From: Flectonema sp. DT1601 | Taxonomy: Eukaryota; Euglenozoa; Diplonemea; Diplonemida; Diplonemidae | DNA length: 64,000 nucleotides | Reading direction: 5' to 3' | Assembly (NCBI GenBank): GCA_964019425.1 | Contig: OZ025789.1 | Coordinates: forward strand, 62,001-126,000 | Shown here: positions 34,801-46,800 of the stretch, in pieces | How positions within the stretch are numbered: position 1 is the first letter of the stretch | How the letters are laid out: each line of letters starts with the position of its first letter | Program-made: the position numbers and the translations under genes | The notes under the pieces: model-generated | Database searches by the model: none | What the model was told of the DNA's origin: nothing | Seen by the model: the letters and a program-made list of their open reading frames with translations, nothing else

Positions 34801-37800
34801 TGTTGCGGCTCGCAGATCCCGTTCAGCGCCGTCGCCAATTCGTCCACCAGAATGTTCTGGAAGTGCGCGCTCGCCGGCGAGCTCACGATCTGCTTCAGGG
34901 TTTCCTCCGCCCTCAGGTCGATTGCCGTGCGCGTCCCGAACGGCCGGATCACCGCCCCGAAGATCCTAACCTGCGCCTGGTCGAGTTCCGACATCGCCTG
35001 ACCGTAAGCATCCTTGTCGTGCAGTTCCCCGTCCGACACGATGATGAGCACCCGCCTCCTTCCGTCAACGGGGGAGGCCCGGAACAGGCTCACCGCCTTC
35101 TCGAGCCCGGCGAGCAGGTAGGTCTGCTGCGTAGTTGGCTGCGTCACCAAGCTTCCCCCGAGGAACGCCCCCATGTGGTACTCCGCATCCGCGCGCACCT
35201 CCGACAGGGAACCGGTCAGGTGACCTCCACTACCCGTTCCAGGTGGCGAGAACGTCGCCTGCCTTGGGTCATCCGAAGTCCACTTGCTGCTTCCGGCGAA
35301 CTGCACCAAAGCCAACCGGATCGCCTTCGTATTCGCCACCGACGGCTGTCCAGCCGCCTCCTTGCTCAGAGGAAGCGTTGCCGCCCAGTCCTTCACCACC
35401 TCAACCAACGCGTAGAACCCGTTCGGGTGCCGTCCGAACGCCCGGCTCATCGACGCCCCTCCGTCGAGGAGGAGCACGATGTCCAGGGTCGGGCAGGTAC
35501 CGTAACGCTGGAACGTGCAGTGTGAGCTGACCGCCGTCGAACTGAAGAAGCAGTCCGCGTCTCCCTCGCACTGGCACTTGTCCATCACTCCGCAATCCTT
35601 CTCCACGCAAGTCAACTTCGCGTCCGACCACATGCACTCGTCCTCTCCCTTGCACCCGTTCTGGTCGAACTTCCTGCACGGCAGCTGCGCACACAACGCA
35701 GGCGACTGCTGCACGTCCCAGTGGCACCCGTCCACCGCGTTGCAGCACTGCTCCCCGGCATACTCAGAGCAAACCTTCGCCGAACAGCTTCCGTTCCATT
35801 GGCACCGCGAGTCCGCCGTGCACGCGGCATCGGACCCCGCCCCTTCGCACGGCTTCACAACACACTCCTCATCAGGGCAGCTGTTGTCCCACTTGCATCC
35901 CGAGTCCGCCCCGCAAGTCGTCGAGTCCGGGTACTGGCAAGGAGTCAACACGCACTCCCGGCTTCCCGTCTGCCACGTGCACTCGAACTCCGTGTCAGCC
36001 AAGCAGCTGTTCTCGTCAGGGTGCAGACAAGGCTTCTCCCCACACTCTCCACCCGTTCCCGCGGTCACGTTCCACGCGCACATCGCATCTTGGTTGCATG
36101 CCTGCGGGGTTGTGTGCGGGCAGATCTCCTTCTTGTAACAAACCTGCTCCTGCGAGTTCCACTCGCAGTGGTTCCCCTGATCTCCGTTACATTCCGACTC
36201 CTCACAGTGACGGATGCAAGGTGTGTCCACGCACGCAGTCAGCACCTCCTGATACAGGCATCCCGGGTCGCTGTCGCACTTCGTCTTGTCCACGTAATTC
36301 CTGCAAGGTTTGTGCACTCCTGCCTGACTCTGAGGGTCGACTACGTACTTGCCCCACAGGCTGTTGGGGTCGCACAGTCCGTCAAGCGCGTCAGGGATCT
36401 CGCTGAGCATGAGGTTCAGGTAGTGGTCCACGTGTGGCTCCGATGTGATCGGTCTCAGCGAATTCTCCGCGTCGAGGTCCACCGCCGTGTGGGCGAGGAA
36501 CCTCCTCACCACCACCCCGAAGGTCACCACCCCGGCGTTCTCGAGCCTTCCACGCGCGTCTTTCAGCCTATCAACATCCTTGATCTCCCCGTCCGTGAAG
36601 ACCAACAGCACCTTCTTCCTCAAACTACCCGGGGATTCCTTGAACATGTCCGCCGCGGTGTCCAGCGCCGAGGCTATGTAGGTTCCGCCCTGCATGTAGT
36701 TCGTCTCCTGCCACTCCAGCTCCGCGTCGAGCTCGGTCCTCAAACCCGTCAACCTTCCGCTCGTCCCAATCTGCGCCGGAGTCGTTTGCGCTGCGTCCAC
36801 GTTTCCATTCGGCAGCTTGTTCGTTGGGATTCCACTGAACTGGACAAATCCGACACGCGCCTTCCCGTCGAGCAACGGAGAGCCTCCGGCAGGCACCCCG
36901 CTCAACGACAGCGACTGAACCCATGTCTTCAGCATCTCCATCAGTCCGTAGAATCCGTGAGGGTGCACTCCGAAGCTCTGGCTCATCGATCCGGAACCGT
37001 CAACCACCAGCACGATGTCCAGCGTCGGGCACTCTCCAAACTTCGACGTCTTGCAGGTTCCCTTGTCCCAGTAACAGTCCCCATCCTTGCGACACCTGCA
37101 CACCTCGAACTCCCCGCAGTTCTTCTCGACGCAAGTATTGTTCAGCCACATGCACTCTCCGTCCTGGTCACACGCCCCCGGTTCACCGTATCTCTTGCAG
37201 TACTTCACCTCGCAGTCAGTTCCCCAACTGCACAGGTCGTCCTTTCCACAAGTCTTTTCATCGGGATGCTCCTTGCACGGCTTGAACGTGCACGCGTTGT
37301 TCTTCCACTCGCAGATTCCTCCGTCCTTCTCCTCGCACTCCACCTGCTGACCCCAGCGGCACTTGATCGTTTCGCACAGGTCTGCGTCCCTATTCCAAGT
37401 GCACTCGGTGTCGTTGTTGCAGAACACCGGCTCGAAGTACACGCAAGGCTGCTTGCTGCAATCCTTTCCGCTTTCGTTCCACACACACGGTCCCTTCGGG
37501 TCCGCCAGACATCCCTGCTGGTTGTCGTGGTCGCAGATCTTTCCGATGCACGTCTTCTTGTCCGCAGGGTCCACCTCGCACTTGTCGTCCTTCTCGCACT
37601 CCACCGTGTCCGGGTGGTTGCAGAGCTCCTCCTTGCGACACGCACCGAGCGTCTGGTTCCACACGCAGTGGTTGTCGGCGTCCGCTGAGGTGCAGTTGTC
37701 CTGCTTGCAGTGCGCCAGGCACGGAGAATCTCCGCAGGACAGCGTCCGGTCGAACCACACACACCCGTCGTCTTTGTTGCAAGGATCCTTGCTCGCGTAC

Positions 37801-40800
37801 AATGTGCATGCCACCCCGTCGCTCGTATCCGCGATGAACTTGCCCCATGCGTGGTTCGGATCGCACAGACCCTTCAGCGCCGAGGCCACCTCATCGACCT
37901 GCAGGCTCTGCAGGTGCTGGTCCTTCGGGTCCGACAACGCTCCCGACAACGTCTGCTGCGTCTTCACATCGTCGGTTGACACCGTGCTGAACGGCCTCAA
38001 CGCGATCCCGAACACGTGAACCTGCGCCTGGTCGAGCGCCGCCCTTGCCGCCGTGTACGAGTCCTTGTCGTTCAGCTCCCCGTCTGCCACGATGATCAGA
38101 ACCCTCTTCCTTCCGTCAAACGGCGACGTCTGGAACAAGCTTACCGCCTTCTGAAGACCCCCCAGCAAGTACGTCTGCTTCAGGTCCGGCTGGGCCGCCG
38201 CACTTTCCCCCATGAAGTTCCCCTCGTGGAAATCGGCATCCGCCTCCACCTCGCTCAGCACTCCGCTCAATCTCCCACCGCTTCCCGTCCCCGGCGGCGA
38301 TGACAGCGCCTGCTTTTCGTCGCTCGAAGGCCACTGGCTGCTTCCCGCGAACTGCACCATCGCCAACCGCATCGCCTTCGTCTGCGGCATGCTCGTCGTC
38401 CCGGCAGCCTCCCCACTCAGCGGCAGGGTCGCCGCCCAGTCCCGCACCACTTCCACCAACGCGTAGAACCCGTTCGGGTGCCGTCCGAACGCCCGGCTCA
38501 TCGAAGCCCCTCCGTCGATCAGGAGCACCACGTCAAGCGTCGGACATGTTGCGTACCGCTGGAACGTGCAGTGCGAACCACCGTCCGAGATGCTGAAAAA
38601 GCAGTCCGGATCAGCGTCGCACTCACACTTCTCGAACTCTCCGCAGTCCTTCTCCACGCACTTGTTGTCTTTCCACATGCAATCCCTCTCATCGCTGCAC
38701 GCAACTTGCTCGCCGAACTTCCTGCATGGGAGCTCGGCACACACCGCCGGCGCCTGCTGCACGTCCCAGTGGCATCCGTCCTTGTGGTTGCAGCATTTCT
38801 CGTCAGGGTACACCGCGCACGCCTTTCTGGAGCACGTCAAGCTCTGTTGGCTCCACTGGCACAGCACATCCTTCGAGCACTCCGTTTCGTCCGCGTGCTG
38901 GCAAGGGACCCCCACGCAGGTTCCCTCCCCGCACGCCTCGTCCCACTCGCAGCCAGCTTCTTGGTTGCAACTCGTCTTGTCAACTTGCGTGCAACGGGTT
39001 TCGATGCACGATCCGTTCACAGTGTCCCAAGTACAGTCGAAAGTGCTGTCCGCAATGCAACTCGGCTCATCCGGGTGCAGGCAAGGGGTGTCGATGCACT
39101 TGTTCCCAGTCGCGTTCCACGAGCACTTGTCGTTCTGATCGCATGCGTTCGGATCCGAAATCCCTGGACACACCTCCTTGTTGAAGCACTCCAACACCGT
39201 CGAGTTCCAATTGCAGTCGCCCGTCGAGTTCGCACACTGTTCCTGGGTGCAGTGCTTGACACACGGAGAGTCGAGACACGCGATCAGCACATCAGACCAC
39301 TTGCATCCCACGTCTGATGAACACGGCACCTTGTTTCCGTAGTTGGGGCAAGGGCGGTGCACCCCGGCCTGTTGGGCCTGCGTTTGCGCCGCAATCGCCG
39401 CCTGGTCAACGATGAGGTGTCCCCATGGACCGTTCGGGTCACAGATTCCGTTCAACGCCTTGTCCGGAACCTCGTCGATCATCAGGTTCAAGAAGTGGTC
39501 GTCGTGTGGGTCCGACGTGATCGGCTTCAGCGAAGTTTCCGCATCGATGTCATTCTGCGTCAGCTGGTTCGTTCGCCTCACCACGATCCCGAACGTCTGC
39601 ACATCCATTCCGTCGAGATCGTTCTTCGCCTGCGCGAGCTTATCGTCGTCCTGGATCTTCCCGTCGGTAATGATGATCAGCACCCTCTTCCTTCCGTCAA
39701 CAGGCGACGACGACTTGAAGATGCTTCCGGCGCGCACCAGCGCCTTCTCGATGTACGTTCCAGCCTCGAGGTAGTTTGCCTCGTGCCAGTCAACGTCAGC
39801 AGACAGCTCCGCCAAGTCTCCAGTCAACCGCCCCCCGGCTCCGACTCCCACAGGCGGAAAGGCCACCGAGTTCACAATATCACCGAACGTGAAGTGCTCA
39901 GGGTGTCCGGAAAACTGCACCAGCGCCACACGAAGCTTCTCGGATCCAGCTCCCGAGTTCGACCCGACAACTGCCTTCTCGCCGCTGAGAGGCAGCGTCT
40001 TTACCCAGTCCCGCACCATCTCCATCAGCGCGTAGAACCCGTGAGGATGGCGTCCGAAGTTCTGGCTCATCGAACCAGAACCGTCGAGGATCATCACCAC
40101 GTCCAGCGTCGGGCACTCCCCGTAGGTCACCTTCACGCAAGATCCCTGTTGCGGTTGCGACGCCAACGCCTTCCAGTAGCATTTCTCGTCCTCAACACAG
40201 TCGCACTTCTCGAGCTTGTTGCAGTCTTTCTCGATACACTTCGTCCGGTCCTTGTCCCACGCGCAGTCGCTGTCAGCTTCGCACGTCGGTTCGTCCCGGA
40301 GCTTCGCGCACGGCTTCTCCACGCACATCGCCGGGGAGATCGACGGGTTCCAGTGGCAGTCCTCAATCCTGTCGCACTGGATCTCGGTCATGTACTCCGT
40401 GCATTTCTTCTGTACACACCCCGTCGAGTTGGTGTTGTTGTTGTTGTCCTTCCACTCGCAGTACGGGTCAGCCACGCAAGGGTCCTTGCGGTCCGCCTTG
40501 CATTTCTCTTCCACACACGTTCCGGCGGTAACTTCAACCCGTCCACTGGCGTCCTTCGGGTCCACGCAAAGCTCCCCAACTCCTCCCCATTCGCAGATGT
40601 ACCCGTCGATTCGCTGGTGGTCACCTGGGAAGTCGTTCCACTCGCCCGAAGGCCAGCGGAAGTGCGCGTAGTTCTCTCCCTCGGTAGCACACGATCCCGG
40701 ACACGCTCCCTTGTAGTTGTTCGGCTCCCCCGCTTCCCAATTCGTGTACATCGGCTTCCCGGTATTCGCATCTGTCGCCGCGACGAAGCTTCCCCCGCTT

Positions 40801-43800
40801 CCGCTTCCAATCACCAGACCCACCTGTGATGTCAGGTCGCATCCGCTTTGGTCGGCGGCGTAGGTACACCCGCCGTCCAATCCCTCCGGTCCGACAACCC
40901 ATCCCCACCGTCCTTCGTCATTCTTGTCCGCCGCTCCCATCCATCCCTGGCCCTCGAGCTTCATCTTCGCCACCTGATCTTCCTCCTCCGAGGTGATGGT
41001 GATCAGGTACCCGCGGAGTCCCAGGATCATGTTGTCGGCGGATTCGCACTCTGCCTGCGCCTGTCCCCAGTGGCACTCGCTCGCCGTAGGGTCGACGTTC
41101 TGGCATTCCGTCTTCGAGAAATAGTGGTAGTAGTGTCCAGTCGCTGACGACAGGAACCCGTGACCGTAGTTCCAAGTGATCTTTCTCGGAGATCCGGCGT
41201 CCGACGTCGTCGTGAAGGTCACCGTCGCGATCGCCGCAGCGTACTCGGCCATCGTCTTCGCCGTCGTCGACTTCAAGTACAAGACTCCAGGAACGTCGTG
41301 CCACTCTGCCTCGAACCCGAGGCCCGCGCACTGGTCGCAGGCGAGCACGTCTTTCCCCTTCACGTATCCCTCTTCGACATCAACTGCTGCTCCCTTCACG
41401 GTGTCCGAGCAGCTGCACTTCCCCGAAACGGTGCAGCTCACCGTCGGGAACGGAACCATCGGTTGTCCACGGGCGTACGCCGACACAGTCGAGTTCAAAG
41501 GAATCGTCGTCTGCCACACGCATCCATCTTGCGACGCGACGCATGGTCCCTCCTCAGTCTCCTTGCAAGGGGTCTCAGTACATTCCTGGTTAAGGTTGTT
41601 CCACACGCAGTCATCTGGATCAGCGAGGCATCCCTGTTCGTTGTCTCGGTTGCACTTCTTGTCCACACATGTTGACCCGTCCTTGTCAACCTGGCAGTCC
41701 TTCTGCTTCTTGCAATCCTCTGGCTTTCCAGTGTAGATCTCGCACCCCGTCTTCGGTTCCCGCACGCAGATCGTTCCGTTTGCCCACATGCACCCGTTCG
41801 CGGCATCTGCCGTGCAGTTCTTCTCCTCGCAGTGGTGCAGACACGGACTGTCACCGCACGAAAGAGAGTTGTCGAACCACACGCATCCAGGGTCCGCCAA
41901 GCAACCCGCCTGCCGCAAATGCTGCGGGCAAGGTTGGTGTACGCCTCCGCTCGCAGGGTTCGCTCCCCCCGATCCCTGTTGGGCCGCCTGTCCAAGAACC
42001 AGCGATCCGAAAACGCCGTTCGGGTCACAGATGTCGCCGAGCACCTTCTCCGGAACCTCATCAATCTGCAGGTTCTGGAAGTGAGCGTCATGCGGGTTCG
42101 ACGTAATAGGCTTCAGCGTCTCCTCCGCGTCGAGGTCAGCCTTCGTGTGCTGGGCGCTCCTACGAACAACCACACCGAACACCTTCACCTGCTCGGTGTC
42201 GAGCTCGGACCGCGCTTGCTGCAGAGTGTTCGGGTCGTAGATCCGACCATCGGTGATGATGATCAGCACCCTCTGTCTTCCGTCGTTTGGAGACTGGTGG
42301 AACATGTCGGCCGACATCTGGAGACCCTTCTGGATCATCGTTCCTCTGGAGTAGTAATTCGCCTCGTGCCAGTCAACATCCGCGCTCAGCTCGTCGAAGT
42401 CTCCCGACAGCCTCGTCTCGGTTCCGGTTCCTGGAGGGGTCCCCTTCGCGTCCGCCCGTCCACTCGATGGGCCGTTCTTGTTCTTCCCCGAGAACTGGAT
42501 CAATCCCACTCGGACCTCGCCCGTGTTGGCAGCAGAGTTCAGGCCCACGTCTGCCTTCTCACCGTTCAGTGGCAACGTCTTCATCCAGTCGCGGAGCATC
42601 TCCATCAGTCCGTAGAATCCATGCGGGTGGCGTCCGAAGGGCGCGGACATCGATCCAGACCCATCCAGCAGCAGCACCAGGTCGAGCGTCGGGCACTGAC
42701 CGAACTTGGTCTCAGTACAGAACGGTGTCGGAGCAAGTGAGTTCCAGAAGCACTTCGTCTCCGCCAAACAGTCGCAGCGGTCGAGGTCCTTGCAAACCTT
42801 GTCAACACACTCGGTCGAGCTGTCGTTGAACGTGCACAGCGGGTCGGTGTTGCACGCCGGCTTGTCCTGGTTCATCGTCGCGCAGTGCTTCACGCTGCAC
42901 TGCGCCGGTGTCAGCGACACGTCCCAGTGGCAAGACGAGTCCTTGTCACAACATCTTTCGTCCGAGTGGACCGTGCACTGCTTCAGACCACATGCGTTGC
43001 TTTTCCACTCGCAATGCTGGTCCGAATTGCAAGCCTGCTCCGTCAGTGCAGGGGCTCCAGGAGCCGCCGCACAACGCTTCTTGATGCACTGGGCTCCGTC
43101 CGTCACACCGTCGCACCCGTCCCACTCGCAGAGCGCATCGCTGTTGCACGCGCTCGAGTTCGTGTGTTTGCACGGCTTCTCCACGCACATTTGCTGAAGG
43201 CCGTCCCACTCGCAACCATTTGGATCGAGGTCGCATTCCGCCTCCGTCTGCTGGTTGCAGATACGCTCCTCGCAGTCCCTCTTCGTCTGGTTCCAGTCGC
43301 ACTTCTGGTCCTTTTCGCAAGTCACGTCATCCTGGTACGAGCACAACGGATTCTTCCAGCATCCCTCGAGACCGGCCACCGACGCGTTCCAGTAGCAGTC
43401 GTTTAGCGTATCGGCTGTGCACCGAGTTTCGTTGCAGTGCTCCACGCACGGCGAGTCAACACACTCGAGTCCGATCGAGCTGAACACGCACCCAGCGTCC
43501 GCCGTGCACAGCACCTGGTCCACGTACTGCGGGCACGGCTTGTGCACTCCAGACTGGTTCTGCGCCGCTGCTCCCGGCAGCAGGAGGGCTCCCCACTTGC
43601 TGTTCGGGTCGCAGAGCCCGTTCAACACCGTGGTTGGCAGCTCGTCGATCATCAGATTCTCAAAATGGTCGTCGTGAGGATCAGACGTGATCGGCTTCAG
43701 CTTCTCCTCCGCGAGGGTGTCCACTGATGTATGTGTTGCCTGCCTACGGAGAACCACTCCGAACACCTCAACGCTTTCCTGGTTCAGAGTCGCCCTCGCT

Positions 43801-46800
43801 GATGCGAGCTTGTCATCATCCTTGATCGCACCGTCGGTGATGATGATCAGCACCCGCTTCCTCCCCGCGGGGCTCGCGCGGAACATGTCCCCGGCCCATC
43901 CGAGACCCTGGTTGATGTACGTACCCGCCTGCAAATAGTTCGCCTCGTGGTAGTCGATGTCTGACTGCAACTCCGTCAGCTTTCCAGTCAACGACCCGAA
44001 CGAACCGACTCCGATAGGGCTCTTGATCGCCGCCTTGTCTACAGCCGTTCCGCCGCTGATAGGGATTCCAGAGAACTGGATCACCCCCATGCGCATTCCT
44101 CCGTTCGGCGCCGTCGAGTTCGCCCCCACCTGGTGGCTCTCCCCGGTCAGCGGCAAGGTCTTCACCCAGTCACGAATCATCTCCATCATCGCGTAGAACC
44201 CGTTCGGATGGCGTCCGAAGTTCTGCGACATCGATCCTGATCCGTCCAGCAACAACACCACGTCGAGCGTAGGGCACTGCCCGTAACGGTTCTCCACACA
44301 TTTCCCGCTTCCCGAAGACGTGTCCCAGAAGCACTTCGGCTCCGCCTTGCAGTCGCATCTCTCGAACGGATCGCACACCTTATCAACGCAGCGGTTGGCC
44401 CCGTCGTCCCACACGCAGTCGTCCTTCACGTTGCACGTCGTCGGATCCTTGTTTTTGTTGCAGATCTTCTCCGTGCAGAGCGACGGCGACACGGTCACGT
44501 CCCAGTGGCAGACCGGGTCCTTGTCGCACTCCTTCTCGTTCGGAATTTCGACGCACGGCGCCACCACGCACGGCTCGACATTTCCTCCCACCCACGAGCA
44601 CTTGGGGTTGGCTTTGCAGTCTGTTTCCGTGTCGTTCACGCAGGCCTTCTCCACGCACACTCCAGCAACCAAGTCCGTCACTCCCGTCGCGTCGCTCACG
44701 TCGGCGCACATCTCACCGATTCCTCCCCATTCGCAGATGTACCCGTCGATTCGCTGGTGGTCTCCCGGGTAGTCGTTCCATTCGCCCGAAGGCCACAGGA
44801 AGTGTCCGAAGTCCTCACCGTCCTTGACGCACGATCCCGGGCACGGTCCGCGGAAGTCATTCGGCTCGTTGTTTGCCCAATTTCCGTACATGTCCCTCCC
44901 GGTGTTCGGGTCAACCGCCGGCGCGAAGTTGCCCCCGGTACCGGAACCGAACGGCAATCCCTTCTCAGAAGCGAGGTTGCATGAGCTGCTGGTACTCGAA
45001 TACTGACACCCTCCGGCAGCTCCCTCTGGTCCAGTAACCCAGCTCCATGTTCCTTCCTCGCCAACGTCGCTTGCTCCCATCCATCCCTGACCTTCCAGCT
45101 TCATCCTCGCTACCTCGTCTTCCACCTCGCTCGTGATGGTGATCAAGTACCCGCGGAGTCCCAGAATCTGGTTCGAGTCCGAAGCGCATTGTTCCTGGGC
45201 ATCGCTCCACGTGCACGCCCCGCCAGCGCAAGTCGACTTCGGGTAGAAGTGGTAGAAGCTGCCAGTGTGCGACGAGTAGAATCCGTGACCGTAGTTCCAA
45301 GTGATCCTCCTCTTCCCGGAGTTGTCTGCAGAAGTGCTGAACTCGATGCTGGCAACCGCCTTCGCCAACTCATCCGCCGTTCCGGTCGAAATCGTCAGCA
45401 TCCCGCTCACCGCGTGCCACTCGGCCGTCAGCCCCAGCGACTTGCAAGCAACACAAGTCAGCGTGTCCTTCCCGCTCAGATATCCGTCCTCGATGTCTAC
45501 CGTCGCTCCCGGAAGCACATTCGAACCAATCGTCGTCGTGCAGCTGCACCCGTTCTTCCAGCTCCCAGGGGTCTGGCAGGTCAGTCCCTCGAACGGCTTC
45601 ACCGCAACGTCCTTCTCATACGTCATTTGATTCGCGAGGTTCCCAACTGCCCCAGAGCCACTCGACCAGTCACACATCGGGTCCGCCGCGCAGTCAGACT
45701 GCTTATCGTGAAGGCACGGCTTCCTCGAGCACCCAGGCGTCGGGAGATCCTTCCACTCGCATCCCTCAGGGTCCGACAAACACGTCTGCTCGTTGTCGTG
45801 CTTGCACGGGTCGTTGGTGCACTCTGCGGCCTTCGCAATCGAGAAGTCGCTCGACGGCGGCGGGCACACGCATCTCCAATCGTCGGTGCTGTTCACCGAA
45901 GTGTTCGGATCGAAGCAAGTCTGCTGGCAGTCCAGGCTTCCCGCCCGACAGTCTACCGTGCACTTGAACCCGTTCGTGTCGCACTCGTCCTCCTCACATT
46001 TGGCAGGCTTCCCAGTCGCCACGTTCGACGACGGAGGTGGGCACTTGCAGAGCCAGTCATTCGTCGACTGCAAAGTCATCTTGGGGTCCTCGCACTCCTG
46101 TCCGGCATCAGAGCAAGTGCTTCCCGCGCAAGTAGGGCACGTCTGCACGCACTCGTCGAGAACACACTTCGCCTGCTGCGTTATCGCGATCCCGACTGAC
46201 GGTGGCGGACACATGCATTCCCAGTCGTGCAACTTCGCGGCGTTCGGGTCCCGACACGTCTGCCCGACTGCTCTACACGTAGCTCCGTTCTCAACACACT
46301 CGTCGACTTCGCAAGTCGCCACCGGAGCTCCGGTCATCACCCCCGAGGTCGGCGGCGGGCACTCGCACTTGAAGTCCTTCTGCGGAGGACACGTCTTCAC
46401 GCTGTCGAAACAAGTCTGTCCAGCCACCAAGCAAATCGTATTGTTTCGGCACTCGTCGCACACGCAGTCCGCCTGCTTTGCCGTTGCCACTCCCCTCCCT
46501 GGGTCGACGCACGTGCACATCCAGTCAGAGACCGAGTCAACCGACTTGTTCGGATCCTCGCACGTTTGCCCAACGCTGGTGCACGTGTGCGAGCCACCCT
46601 GTTGCGTCTGCGCACAGGTCGAGCACACGGCCACGCACTCGTCCAACTGGCACTTGGCAGGAGCCGCCACCGCAGGGGTTCCCACCTGCGGTGGCACGCA
46701 TTCACAGGTCCAGTCCCCGAGGTCCGTGTGCGACTGCTTGTTGTCCACGCACAGCTGTCCCTCCGCCGAGCACACGTTGGTCGGGCTGGTGTCGGTTTGC

